Below are positions 25,001 to 40,000 of a stretch of DNA of 64,000 nt, in pieces. The notes below the pieces were generated by a model. That model did no database searches, had not been told where the DNA came from, and saw only the letters and a list, made by a program, of their open reading frames with translations. Source of the stretch: Patiria pectinifera (taxonomy: Eukaryota > Echinodermata > Asteroidea > Valvatida > Asterinidae); contig CM057146.1 in assembly GCA_029964075.1 (NCBI GenBank), forward strand, positions 7,211,501-7,275,500, read 5' to 3'. How positions within the stretch are numbered: position 1 is the stretch's first letter; every line of letters starts with the position of its first letter. Position numbers and translations under genes: made by a program.

Positions 25001-28000
25001 ATCACACTGTTGTTGCCATGGATTGACCAATCAGGATCGAGTACACAACTTTGCTTGAAGATAAAAAGGCTTACTGTGGTTACCAGTAAAAATTTGATAA
25101 AAATTATATAATAAGTATAAAATATATAATATAATAGTGCTAAAATCCTTAAAATGTGGCCCAGTTGAGAAATGAATCATAACATCCGTAGGGTTTTGAA
25201 AGTAGGGTTGACGAACTGTCTATTATTTTTGCGGTCAGATTTTACACTAATTTGAAACTTTTTTTGCATTTTATTATTTTTCTTAGTCTGTCTTACAATT
25301 TATTTCTTTTCGTCTTACCCTCTTCTTTGGCTTGCGCCATATTTTATTTTGTTATTTGCCTGCATGATAAACGGAACCTGTTTTGCTGCATGTTATATGT
25401 GCATGCCCGTCAGATCGTGGTAAGTGTTCGACACGTACTTTGACCCCTAATTTTTGTTTGATGTGTTGACCATTTCAAGTTCAGTTTTTTACATGGCAGC
25501 GTGTGTTGTGCCATTAGTGAGTTCATTATCATTTTGTGAATCTCATATTTTGTGATTTTGTCATGTGATTTCAGTTTTTACATACATACATGTAGGTTGT
25601 TGAGTTCGTAATGTGTTTCGTGTGTGAACAATTCTAGTAAAAGTACTTATTTTATTTTTAACCTCCACGATGCAAATGATACTTTACTCCAAATGCACAT
25701 GTATTTATAATTTACCTGTGACCTTCAAAATGTGACTGGCACTACATTTAAAATGTAATTTGACTCAAAACAGCATTTGAGACTTTTTTTTCTTTTTGCA
25801 CTTGGTAAATGTAAGAAAGAATTAATCATAAACTGTATTAGTTTATGTTGTTGTTTTATTGTAATTTTCTCATGATTGTGGCAGTTGAAACATTGTGTGC
25901 CGTTAGCCAAGGAGTTTGAAACTTTGAAACTGGAATTTCCTTGACAAAGTATTTTTAAAACACTTTAAGAGAGGCATGTCATTTCACAAAATGACACTTT
26001 GCTCTGTGTTTTTGTTCTGAAATGACGCAAAAGTAGATGGACAGTCCTATTTCAAAATTTAACAACTTTGTTTTGGAGTATCCAATTTCAAAAACAAAAA
26101 GGTGTTTGAACGAGCAAGGTCCCTATTGTACCAATATTGCAAAATGGACTCCTTGTCTTGCCCAAAAATGTTTTTTTTGACATACCTGTTCCATGTCACA
26201 TTTTTCAAAGGTATAATTTTGTACAGAACAATTTTTTTTACTTTCTCCAATCCGATCTGGTAGGTTTAAAATGCACATTTGTTAAAAAGTGTTATTTGAA
26301 GTCTTTGTGCGTGATAGTTGTTTGTTTTAAAGATATAGTCCATCATTTGTAATTTGTGCATTTTGTTCGTTTGAAGCAACAAAAGTGTTCAAAATCTAAT
26401 GAAGGATACTGAACAACTAACCTGATGAAGTTTCAGCTCAGCTTCAGCTGTATATTCCAAGAAAAACAGTATTCTAGGATCTCAATTTCAAATTAAAAGT
26501 TGCTGAATCATGTTTGGAATTGTTTTGAATTGCAGCTATACGCGATGTCGCGCACTGATACGACAAATTATAGCAACCGCACGTGCCTGTGCGTCATGCC
26601 TGCGCCCTGCGCCGAATACCAAAACGAACTACTAATTTAAATTTTTCTACAGTGCGTCTTAAGACGCACCGTTCGAAAGGCCTTCTTTCGTTGATTACTT
26701 CAAAATGATAGCTTGCCAGAAAGATTAATTTCACAGGGAGATTAGTCCCCTTACTATCTTTCAACCAAGTATGTTTTTCAACAATAATACGCTAGTTACT
26801 TTTTTGGATGGCTGCAAATGATGGACTATAGCTTTAAAGAAATTGCATCAACCCATGTTGAGTCTTCGTGCTTCAGTAGTTCCTAGGTTTGTTATTGTAA
26901 TTTTGCACTGCTGAAGGCATTGGTCTGCATTTATTATTTATTTTTGTTTGCATTTTTTCACATTATCTCTGTAATATCATCTTCCTCTACCACTTGTTTC
27001 AACATCCATTCCCCAGTTGTTTTATCCATCATTGGTAGTTTGCGGGTGATGTTGTGAATTTGATTTCATTTGCAGATGACAAAAGTCCATTGACGCCATA
27101 AATTGACATCCATGTTGTTAGCATTTTACCACGTTTTCAAGTTCATTTTTTCTATCTTCAAAATTGCATTTTGAAGATTTTTCTCAAACAGATGTTTGAT
27201 AGTTTGATATTATCATGCAATTTGCATATCAAACTACCAACATGTGCGAAAGAGGCGCGCGGTAAAAGCATCATAAAATATACGACCAAAAAAAGGTTTT
27301 TTTAATTGTGTATGTGTGAATTTAAAAAAGAGTTCACGTTCGTAAAGTACATGTACATCTATGCATGGTTCCTGGCTGCTCTGTAAACCAGGGAAAACTT
27401 TGAAAATGAGTTTCCATATTTCCAGTCAGGGGACAAAAAATCTCGGGGAATTAAGGAAAAACACCAAAAATCTGGGACAAGTCATGAATTTAACAGTGCT
27501 TTAAATGGTTAGTTAGATAGTTTGGTATTGTCATGCAATCTGCATATCAAAATACCAACATGCATGCAAAAGAGGTGTAAGCAAAAGCATTAAAACACGT
27601 ATGGCCAAAAAAAGTCAAAACAAATTGTTTTTGCGTGAATTAAAAAAAAAAAAAATTAACGTTCCTCAAGTACATGTACATTGATTCACGGTTCCCAGCC
27701 ACTCTGGTAACCAGGTAAAACCTCAAAAACGACATTCCATTTTTCCAGTCAGGGGGGGAAAAAAACTCAAGAGAATTTGGGTAAAAACACAAAAGTCAAA
27801 ACACCCAGAATGGAAAACTTAAGGAAATTGACTCCAACCTAGAAGGAAAAGGGTTTTTTCACCAGTTTGGCGTACGTGCGTCTTGTGCCATGGGTCCAAG
27901 TTGTGTCCAATGACAAGCTGGCTATGGTGATTTTTTTTTAATTTCAAACACCTCTTTATTTCCAGGCAACCTTAACAAAAAGAAAATATTGCTAATGGAA

Positions 28001-31000
28001 TTTTGAAAATTTCTCATGAAAATATCAGGGTAAAACTCATGGAATTTTGTTTTTCAAATTTGGGCATAATATAACAAGTAATGAAATTTGGTTGTGACGC
28101 AGGCCCTCCGACCTTTACGGATCCGCCCCCGCAAGAAGAAATCAGTCCAGCGGCCAGCGACGTGACGATCCCCTGTGGGGCAGCTGGCATCCCCCAGCCC
28201 ACCGTCACCTGGTTCCGGAACACGGTGGACGTCACCACCCTGGGGCTGAGCCGATTCCAGGTAGGTGGTCACTAGGCGGTGTGCATCGGAGCCGGGTGCC
28301 CGAGTACCTGACCGCTGATGTCAGGAACTGGTTCCAGATTATGGGATCGAGTACCTTGTACCAAGACATCTAAGATTTTGTAATTCTGATGCACTCCTTA
28401 ATACTCGTGTCCTTCGAGAGTGATTATGAATACTACCTACCCCAAGACCAAGACCTTGACACAGTGCATCTTCCAAAATCAGCCACACGTTTTTGCCGTA
28501 TAGCCTCAATCCTGCAAAATGCTCCATTTTGCACAGAGGATTTGGGAAGGTTCGGGTTAAACCTTTAGTTTACTTGTGTGACAACTTCGCAAATTTTTTG
28601 TTTATACCAAGGTACTGGATAGTGGCTCACTGCAGATCACAAGCACTCTAGCTGCAGACGCCGGTATGTACCAGTGCCTGATTAGTAACGATGCCGGGGA
28701 AGATATCAAAGACACCTGGTTGCAGGTCAGAGGTAAGGGTTCAAGAAATGACAGCATTCGCTTTTTTTTTCTTCAAATAATGCTGTCACAAAATTTTTGA
28801 TACGAGAACTCGAATGAGTACCAAGAGTGGTGCTGCTTACCATAAAGTGAAGAAAGTGGAGAACTCCTTTCTGAAGGTGTCTGCAGAGAGTTTCTGTGTA
28901 TACCTGTTCGCGTCGGAGGACGTGATAACACGCTCTGTCTGTTTTTATACAGCCAGAACCTCAAGATTGCCTTGACTGGCCTCCGGGTAACGTCTAAACA
29001 CGCTAATCCCTCATGCCTTTTGTACACACACAGTGGCGGACCGTGTGTTGATCTTGAATTGGCCGTTGTGCACGGCCTATTGTTGTACAATTTACGCTCC
29101 AGTGCACACCCCGGAGTATTGAAACATATGAGGTTTCGGCAAGAAATATCGTACAAATACTGTTGAAATGACTCTTGCGAATCAGTATTTGTGGCGTTTG
29201 GCTGTATATCAGAAGTTGGCTGGAAATTGTGCCTTTTGCGAAAATCAACATTTTCGGCAAAAATAATCCCGGCGTGAAGTGGTTAAGATGGAGAATTGTC
29301 ATCATGAGCACAGTACTCCTCAGTTAGCAGGGCTGCGAAAATAACCTGTTTATCAGTTTAACTTTTTTTAACAATTTTTGCGTCACATTGGGCCCAATAT
29401 ACCTCATTTCTGCAAAGATTCTATGTATTTATTTTAGTGAGTTATGTAGTTGGAATTGAGACTCGAAAAACATTTAATATCTTTCAGGAGAACCAGTACA
29501 AAAAGTTGGGTTTCTTTTTTGTATATTAAAATATAACAGATCAAATTTTGGGGGGAAAGAAAAAGTAGTGTTTTGAAAGAAAACAAATTAGTCAATTGTA
29601 TTTGATCATCATTTCTCATTTCAGAAATTGCACCGACGTTCACCAGCGTACCCCAAGACACCACTAAGATAGAAGGGGAGCAGGCCACTATATCCTGCCA
29701 GGCTGACGGAGCGCCTCAACCGACTATTACGTGGCTCAGAGGTGAGACATTGAGGGTTGCAAAACTTGCATCAAATACTTCATTTGAGGCTGGTTCCTAC
29801 TGGATAGCAATTGCAAATTTGAATCTCCATATAAGGAGTTGTTTATGACTACTCGCGAGAGGCACATGCCATAACACAGCTAGAGGGGTGTTTAGCCCTA
29901 ACAGTCCTGAATCCTCCAATTTCAATACGATTTTGCATACCTCCTAGAGAGTTAGGGTTAAAAAAAACTTTAAGTAAACTTGTGGAACAAAATTTGGCTC
30001 GGGTCATTATCAGCGTCCAGACTCCAAACCAGCCTTAAACAAAGTGTTTAAAACCGGCCAAGTACACATTTATTCCCTTACTGAAATTCAAACATCTTCA
30101 CTTTCCGCTGTCCCCTTCGAACTAACTATATCAGAACAATAACAAACAGACTCAAAACAAATTGTGGTTTTTCCTATGGCTTTGTATTGTCTTTTCACAG
30201 ACGGTTCTATTCCACTGGCTGACGATTTGATCCAGGACAATGGCGATCTCTTCTTTGCCAGTACGCTGGCAAGCGACAAGGCGGACTACACGTGCATTGC
30301 TGACAATGGCGTGGGTACAATCAACGCTACCGCACGGCTGACTGTTTACTGTAAGTTAGGACCCCAAATTTTCAGACCTTTCAAAAATGATCATTTAGAA
30401 CGCTTCCTGGATAGGTCACATTTTTGTTTGATTATCTTTATGCTGTCCTTTATCAGTTTTTCATATGAAGGAAGCTTGCCATTCATACAGCCATATCACC
30501 ACTTGAATTTATACATCAGCATGATAGTGCAGTGCAGGGAGGTTTACCCCAAAAAATTCCCCGAAATTCATATTTGGGATGATCTAAGCTACGTCTGCAT
30601 ACAGCAGGCCACAAGCAAGTGGGTTTTCACAGAGGCGTGGCAGTCCCTCCCTTCATTTCCCCCTCCCTCCCCCCTTTGTTGGTTGGGTCATGTTTTTTTT
30701 AAACCCCCCCCCCTGTCGCTTCGTCACTGAGCAACACTACTCTACGTTTTAAAGGTAGAGTTGATCATTTTGGCAGCTATCCAAAAAGTAACTGACCAAA
30801 TTATTCTTAAAAATGTTACTTTGTTCGAAGATAGTAATGGAACTAAACTTGCTGTGACATTATGTCATTTTGAAGAAAACAATGAAAGAAGGTCATTTCC
30901 AAAGATGAGTCCAGTGACGCATTTTTGGAAATTTCCAGTAGTAGTTGGTATGTAATTGGGTGAATCAGTGAATGGGTGCGCGCAGGTGTTGACATGAAGC

Positions 31001-34000
31001 ACACGCACGGTGCTGATTTCAGGCGCAATTTAAAATATGACTCGGCAACTTTTGAATTGAAATTGACATCCTAGAACATTGTATTCTGGGAGTATACATC
31101 ATTTGCAGAGCTAAAACGTCATTAGGTTAGTTTTTAAGCACCCTTCTTTAGATTTTGAGCAATTTTGTTGCTTCAAACGAAAGAAATGCACAAATGACAA
31201 ATGATGTACTCTACCTTTAAAGCAGGTTCTTAGCGAAAATGTAAAGCAGGAATAGGAAGATGCAGGTTGACCATTAATTGTCGTTGGGAACTTGCACAGT
31301 GATAAATTTGAATATAGAATTTGTTTCCTCCTGATTCCAGTGCCGACGGTCATCCAAACCCCACCGCAGGACACGGCGGTTCAGTTGGGCATGTCAGTCG
31401 TCATGACCTGCGTGGTGCAACACGACCCCAGTGTGACGGTCACGGTCCAATGGTACCACAATAGCGTCCTGGTGGACACGGACGCCAGCTCCCGGGTCAA
31501 CCTGCTGCCCTCGGGCTCGCTGGAGATCACGCAGGCGCGACGCGGCGACAAGGGCACGTACAAGTGCGTGGTGACGTCGGTGGCTGGCAACGGGAGGGGG
31601 AATGCCACGCTGACCATTCAGGGTAAGTGTGTGGGCTTGGCTTTGTCAATGACCAATCATCTCATCAAATCTTACGTGACAAGCTTTTCAAATGAAACAG
31701 TGACATAAAGGCATTTCCTTGTCATTGTTAGTTCACAATTCTACTGTGAACTCGGAGCTTGAATGTTGGATGGCCCTCTGCAACCTACTCAGTAGAACCG
31801 AGGATTAATTACAATCATACGACATTCCACAGCCACACCAGCTGTTCATTCAGCCGTTGATTGGCTACACAACTGCGATTGATTCCCGCCTGTCTGGAAC
31901 ACGTCATAGAAGTTGAAATTGTTCTACTCTTACGACTGTTGAATTTTTTTTTAGCACGGACTGATACCGATCATCTTAATATCGTCACAGTTACACTCAG
32001 GTCGCAAAAAAACGGCGACTAGTTTGTTCCCGATGGTCGTAGCTCAGAGGCAGCTTGATCCTGAAAAGCCAGTCATCGACTGATCTGTGTCATCGCAAGG
32101 TTCAACCTGAGGGCACCTTTACCCATTTTGACTGAAACTTGCACAAAACTGTAGCATCTTCAAGTAAAAAAACCCATACAAACCTAACAATGGGTACACA
32201 CTTGAAATGGAAAATCAATGTTTCTGATACCTATCGTCTATCAAAGCTCTTTCACTCTGCGTCCTTAAGTCGATGCAGTTTGTTTCTGATACTGTCAGAC
32301 ATCAAGTCAAGTGAAATTTGGTGTTCATAAAGATGTAAAGTTCTTTTTTTTCTGTTGGTAGAACTTCACAAAAGCTGATATCACTTTTGTTTGTTTTTTC
32401 AAAGTATGATTTATATTCATCTTTTCTTTTCCTTTTAATTTTTTTTTTGTGGACAGAATTGCCACAGAAGCCCACCAATGTCCTATCCAGGATCAGCAGC
32501 AGCGACTCCCGAACCATTGAGCTGAGCTGGGTAGCCCCGTTTGACGGAAACTCTCCCTTGCTGCGCTACATCATTGAGCAAAAAGAAGACGGTAAGAACT
32601 CCACATCCGGCTTTCTTCCCCCGTATTTTTTTTTATGTCTATTTTATTTGTCTGAGCAAAGTCTTAGTCAGTTGATGGATTTCTTGAGAATGAACTTGTC
32701 ATTGAAAAAAAAAGTAACTGATGTTTTTGCAAATTCAACAGAAGATCAGAAGACTGAAGGAAACTGGTGTAAAGAAGGCAATGAAAACATGTTCAGTTTT
32801 AGAGGCGAAGTTTGGACAAGTGGTTAGGGTGACATAATTAGAGGGTTGGGATTTGAATCCAGCTGCTGGCCTCATGTTGTGTCCTTGGGCAAGCCACTTC
32901 ACCCCACTTGCTTCTCTCCACCCGGGCGTATAAATGGCTACCAGCATTAGCTGGGGAGGAACCTGCGATGGACAAGCATCCCATCCAGGGGGAATAGAAA
33001 TATTCTCAATCGTTTAATGCCAAGAAAACCTGAGATAAACATCGGCCTGATGGGCCATATGGGCTTGTGACAGACTTCACTTTTTAGAGGTGGGAGGAAA
33101 ATGCCAAAATTTACACATTGAAGAAAGTCCACACAATTTGGCAGGCAATCTGAAAAAGTAAATCCACATGTTGACCTTGGGGGATTTGAACCTTGGTCAC
33201 CAGAGTTGGAAACATTTTGTGTCCATTAAGGCCAAGAAATCAAATCAAACTCTTTCAATTTTTCCAGAGTCGTCGTTCGGCGTGATAGATTCCAGCTTCG
33301 ACCCCAGCCTGACCATGTTCCAGGTGGTGGGAGTCATCCCATCCAGGAGTTATCAGTTCAGAGTGACGGCCGAGAATGGACTGGGCCGTGGGGACCAGAG
33401 CGACCCATCCACGGTGCTGCACATACCCGAGGAACGTAAGTAAAAAATTGGGCCTCTGAATTGGAAACAGTCAAAAACCAGTCTTTGCAGTTTTTTGTAG
33501 AATCTAACTTCTCGGCCACTATGTATTTGACAGCCACACCTTATAAGGAAAATTGTTTTCAATAACGTGCTTTCTTGCTTCCTAATGCCGCCCTGTCAGA
33601 ACTCCACAGTCATATGCAACTATCTGAAAATGGACTCGCGACGTAATTGGGAAATAAACAGCAATGGATCACTGACTAGGCTCACTTTAAGTCTATTCAA
33701 TTCAATTCAATTCAATTTTATTCTCATCATGTAAAACGTGAAATATGTCTCCTCGTTGTGCACATTCACTTAAAAAAAAAACTCACATTAAAAACATATA
33801 CATACATGTACATTGTACAAATAGACATAACAATATGAAAAACTGACAAGAGTTCACGTAACCACAAATAAAACAAACAAATTTAGCCAAGTTAAATAAA
33901 TAAATAATGAAATGTCTATCGGTATGTTCATTTGAACAAAGGAACATTAACATAAGAAATGGAGATCTCTGGCAATCGGTACTAGGCTGAAATGTCAACA

Positions 34001-37000
34001 TTTTTACGTATCCCCCCCCCTTTTTTTTAAATGGCTGCCACGCCCCCAAAAAGGTACTTTTGTGGTGGCTCTGAATCTGGAAAACACTGATAATCTATAT
34101 AATTATGTCTTTGTGAAATTTCCTGCTTTTGTGACAAGTGGGAACAACCGTTTTCACTGCGGGCACGACAAGTCCCGCCCCCTTTTTAAAATGGATGCCA
34201 CGCCCCTAAAAAGGTAAATCTGCGATGGCTCCACATCTAAAACATTTTCTGGCATGAATATGAACATCTCTGCCAAGTTTCACGCTTTTATGCAAAAGTG
34301 CACAATTCATTGATATTTTGTCACATATCTGCTGGACTAGTAAAATTGTGAATGCTATTATAACTGTCAGACTATAAAAACACATTAACTGCCCTGAGGC
34401 CCACAAGGTCTTAGTTTGTAAGATCAGCTCGGCAAGTTTTGAAATAAGTTTTTTTGACTAATTCGTTTTGATGTTTTTTCCACCAGCCCCCGATGAAGCT
34501 CCGGATAACATGGTGACTAGCGCCACCTCTACTACCTCCATTATTGTGGAGTGGCAGGTAACTATGGCAACAGTACATATTTTGTTTAAAGTCACTGTTA
34601 ACTAAGAACATAAGGTCTAAACTTTTTCAATGATTAAAAAAAAGGCATTTAGACAAGATTGCAGATTAAATTCGCATGTTGCCGTTGCCTTGGTGTTGGT
34701 CCCAGGGCAATTCCTTAAAATCCAACGTACGTCCGACCACATGATGCGCATGTACAAGGTCGTTAAGGATGGTGGTTCCTTAGTTTGGGCTGTAATTGTT
34801 TTCTACTCATTAGACGTCACACATTAGTGATGTATCACATTCACTTTTCCAACAGCAGCTCATTAACCCTAACGATCCCCAACCAGCCAAACTCCAACAC
34901 TAGGATTTGTTGGAATCTGTTTGGATGAGTACTGCACTAGTAAACTGACTGTGCTTTATGTGGGATTAGGCATGCCACAAAGAAACAGAGTCCAACTATT
35001 TATGTGTACAGTTCACCATAATGTTGGGATGTGCAAGGATGAGGAAGGTTCCTAGTAAATCACCCTAGGGAGTTAGGGTTAAAGTGTCTGACATGTACGT
35101 CTGAAGTTACAGAATTGCCCCCCCCCCCTTCTTCCTATTAGGCCTTATTGTATTGGATTTTCCTTTCCAGACTCCACCAGAAGACACGTGGAACGGTCCT
35201 CTACAAGGCTACATCCTTCGCTTCAAGCTGTACGGCTACACCTCCACCCCCTACACCATGATCAACATCACCAGCAACCGTCAGACCTCCTACACCCTGC
35301 AGGACCTGGACATCTGGACCCGCTATGAGATCCAGGTGGCTGCTCACAACAGGGCTGGAGTCGGCACGTACAGTCAGTCGGTAGATCAGAGAACCAAGGA
35401 GGGAGGTATGATCAAATACACATTTGGATGAGATACATGACATTTTTTGGGGAATGGGTATGGGGGGGAAGTGGGGGTTAGAATAGGTGATTGGCAGCCT
35501 GGGGCCAATTTTTAAGACTGTAAAACATTTCTAAGCTCATTTTCTTGCTTAGTACAGGCATGCAACTTTTTTTCCGGATCTGCTTATTTCCTTGTTTTTT
35601 ACTTTTAATGAGTGCCATTACAAATTGAAAAATACTGTACAAAGTCTTGTGTGGTTTGGAGTTTCCTCATTTTTTTTCTAAAATCCCAGTTGGATGCCTG
35701 TTAGTAGGAATTGGTAGGGAACCATTCAAAAGCAATATAACTTGTTTGAAATTTAGCTGGTACCCAGCCAACTCCATGTTATTGGCCTTGGGCTTAATGA
35801 CAGCTGTACGTATTCAGAGACCGTGCCCGAATTAATTAGCTACACTGAATATTACACATGCCTCTATGGCAGCCACTTTTCATAGACCTGCGGTTATTCC
35901 CTGTCGTAGCCAAATACTATTCGGATGCAGCCAGAAAACCATTATCAGAATCAACAGTAATGAAACATTTTAAGACAGTTTCAGAGACAATTCAAGACAA
36001 TTTAAAAACGTATTTAAAAGATATTGTTTCACAAAACTTTTTTTTTGGGGGGGGGGGCAGGATTCCCTTTGCATTTCTAACTTTAAAACTAATTTTACCC
36101 TATTTGGTGTTTGTGATCAGTGCCCAGCGAAGCCCCTCGCAATGTGCAGACGACCGTGGAGAATTCTACAGCCATCCAATTCCAGTGGCAGAAGCCGGAC
36201 CCACAAACCATCAACGGTATTAACTTGGGCTATAAGGTAGGTTTCTTAAAGAGTGCTATTGGTCTATGTCTGTGTATGTGTTTATCACAGTGACAGAGAG
36301 AGTACAGACACCATGAGCAAGTTCCGGCGTGAACTATAGTTAGTCATAGTTGGACTAACTTCGCTCGAATGCAGGATGGTTGGACTAATCTAGTCGACTA
36401 TTAACCGGAGCACGGGGCACAGTTCCATCACTGGTTACCAATAGCTGTACACATCATAAAGCACAACGGGGAGCCAGGACCCAGAAGTTTCATGATGATG
36501 TTGCGACCTGTGACCATTTCACTAGAGGCATTCGCATGTAAACAATGAACAATGAATGTTTATGAGTGCAATGATGAGAATATTTTCATGAGTTGAAAGA
36601 TTGAGTGTTCCATTCAATGAGGCGAAGCCAAGTTGAATGGAACATTCCATCTTTCAACGAATGAAAATATTCTCACTATTGCACGAATGCAAAACATTCA
36701 TTATTTGCTTTATATAACATCCAAGTAGATCTTTGTCATTCGTTTGGAGGATAAAACTTTAAGAACAAACAAAACTCACACAATTGTATCATATCCACTA
36801 ATAACTTGCTCCTTAATGCCATATCCGCCATGCATCTTGCCGACGTATTATTCATGTATACCATACCATGCGTTATGCGCACCAATATGCAATGTATCCA
36901 GTACACTTCAAGTCTCACGAATATGTCACACAGCGTCACGTATTGTCCCTGCACGGTGTCCAAAAAGAAAACTGTTTCCATTCAAAGTTTTCACTTGCAT

Positions 37001-40000
37001 AAAAAGTCACTCTTGGAATACAGTCGCAAACTGTCACAGATATCTAAGTAAAACTTGCAACTTGCAAAATAAACCACAAAGGGTAACTGACAAGGTGCAT
37101 TATAATAATTAAAAATTTTAAAATTAAAACTCTGAAAACAATTTGAAGCAAAATTGGTTTTGCCCTTCACCGATGTAACTTGTTAGAGCAAAAGCCCCAA
37201 ATTCAAGTTACATCTTCACAATGCAAAGAATTCCATCGTGTGTCAAAATCGAATTGATCATTTGTATCCCAATGTTCTCCTGTTGCCAACAGTTGCACGC
37301 CTGGCTAAATGGATCAGAGAATGCCAAGATTGAAGTCATTGTCGACGCCGAGCCGGGCAGCACAACCCAGGAAGGAACGATCAGCAATCTTAAGAAGTAC
37401 ACTGAGTACAAGACCAGCGTGCTGTGCTTCACTAGCCCTGGAGACGGACCCACGAGCCCCACAGTCACTCTTAGGACACATGAAGATGGTCAGTTTTTTG
37501 TGGGAATTTTATTTCCCTATTTAGAGATTAGTCTTGGGAAACAGAGTAATTTCCAAATTTGGTATCACAATTATGACTCCGCTTTTTGGTGAGAAGTCAG
37601 CTTTTTATAGTAGCCAAATCTAAATACTATGAGAGTTGAATGTTGACGGCACCTAGCACTTCTGAAGATGAGGTGAAACTGAAATGATTGCTGCAATCAG
37701 AAAAGTAAGGTTGTAATTCGTAATGTTTAAGATAGTCATTGTCGTAAGTCCTTTTAATTTGTAGGATTAGTCGGATTTCCCTTTTGGGGGGGGGGGCGCA
37801 ACAGGCAAGTTTGAGTAAAATCGTAACAGAATCATGACTTAAGGATGGAATTTTTGATCAGTTCTAAACATTTTCTATACCGGCTTGTCTGTCCACTGGC
37901 TAGCTGTCTTATTTTTTGGGGGACACATTTTACTTTCTTGTAGTCCCTGGACCAGTAGGTAGCCTGGAGTTCAAAGATGTCGTGGATACATCCCTCAGAG
38001 TGGAATGGACTGAACCAACAGAAACCAACGGTATCATCACAGGTAAGTTAAATAAACTATCAATTTCAACAGTATATTTACGATATTTCTTGTCAAAACT
38101 TGATATGTTTCAATTCTCTGGGATGTGCACTAGAGTGTAAAATTGAAGGTATTTCAAGATCAGCCAATTCAAGATCAACAAAGTGTCCGCCTCCACAGAC
38201 TTCACAGACTTTGTGTGTGTGTGTGTAGAAAAGGCACGAGGGATTAGCGTGTTTAAATGTCACCCGGAGACGAGTCGAGGCAATCTTGATGTTTTAACCC
38301 GTCAGCCGTGCCTGTGTATAAAAACAGCCAGTGCTTGTTATCACGCCCTCCGACGCGAACTGGTTAACACAAAGTCTAGCGAATAATTACGCAGAAGATT
38401 TCAGTCTCCTCACAACCCCAGCAGTGTGCAGTATCCTCAAAAACACATTTGTTACCAGTTAAGCAAAATCTTGAACATCAATCCAGAAATAAAACAACAG
38501 ACTCAAATGGACTGAATCCATCAGAATGCTTCATTAGACAAAGTAGAAATTGGCAAGTCACCATAAGTCAGTCACAAGTTTCAGTGAATTGAAAAGGCAC
38601 TGAAAGCTATTCTTTTGTAATTGTTTTCCTGTTGCTTGCGATTGACTTATGGTGTCAGTTGTGATTGGCTGCCCGCTTTATCACTAACACATATAGCTGG
38701 GACAATTCTACATCTGTTACTGCTCTTCTTGAAAAACTGGAATTACCCACCCTGGAAAATAGGAGATACGTACAGCGCCTCACAAACTTCCACAAAATCT
38801 TCAATGGACAGATCGACGTTAAGGTTCCACCTGAAATAACCATTAGGCAGCCAGAAATAACAACGAGACGCTCAAAACCCAACTACCTTCAGATCCCCTT
38901 CACCAATATCAAAGGACTCCAACACTCATCCTTCTATCAGACCAGCAAGGACTGGAACGACCTCCCTCAGCACATTACTGGCATAGGAGACACCAATCAA
39001 TTAAGTGATGCCCTTAGATCCCCCAGCACTCGTCAATAGCATGTCCACCCCTTCCGAGCTGAGTGATGTTCCTGTAGGAGCTTATCAGCTCTATCAATCA
39101 AGATCAAGATTGATTTGTGATTTTAACTTTTGATCAACATGTGTTGTGGCCTGACTTGTAATTTGACTTTCTTAGGATCAACTTGTGATCGATCGGGTTT
39201 TTTTTGTCTTGTTAACCTATTTGTCAATATCCTTAGGCTACGAGATCCAGTGGCAGGAGTACAACACCACAGCCAGCAACCCACCCATAAGATTACCCTC
39301 AGACGAGTTTGACTACACGGTGACCGGCCTGACAGCTACCACCAAGTACAGCCTGGTCATGTGGGCCCTGACCTCAGTGGGTCGCGGCACCCCGACAGAG
39401 ACTAGCTTCAGCTCTGGAGTACCGCCTTGTAAGTTTCATATTTCTTACCTTCTTTCACAAAATTATCATTAATGATTTTTTTTTGCATTTGCAGGCGAAT
39501 GCTGATTTGAGAAAAGCCTTTTTCCAACTTGAAATATGCTGGAAACACTACTTGTTCCTTCCTCGAATAAACTTTGTTTCTGAAAAGGGCAATACAAAAG
39601 AAACAAGAGTGCTCCAAGTTGAAAGGGCCCCCTCCCTTAAATATGTTTGCAGAAAGCACCTTATTAAAACAAAACAAAACAGTTTCAAAGGAGCAGGAAC
39701 GGAAACAATCATGACTTTCAATGAACTTACAACTTCTTGAATCTTTTAACATTTTTTATCCCATTTTGAACTCTGTCTGTAATGTCAATAGTTAACTTTT
39801 AATCTGCTGTAAGGCCACTCCATACTTCATTTGAATGTAAATCAACTTTTTACATCGCAAAAAAGTTGAAAAGAAACTTCCCTGGAGATGAAATCTGTTC
39901 AACCTTTGTGAATGCACAGTGCAAATGCATGTACCTGGTATCGCACTACACATTTCTTGTGGTCACACAAGCGCTGAGTATGATCTCGATCCCAAGTTTA

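Larger units (their letters stand above)
24603..28102 (+). other. Intron 5 (3.5 kb)
   Basis: The longest intron in the Ig region. It contains an inverted repeat at about 24755-24835 (CGCGGAATAATGTAATG against ATTACATTTTCCGTGTTCCG), MITE copy A (26326-26838) and a tandem duplication (27190-27800). I see no coding content. Confidence 0.7.

Noticed and set aside
30164..30730. 188-codon frame
   Set aside because: It contains exon 9 (30201-30350) but continues into intron 9. The donor GTAAGT at 30351 ends the coding part.
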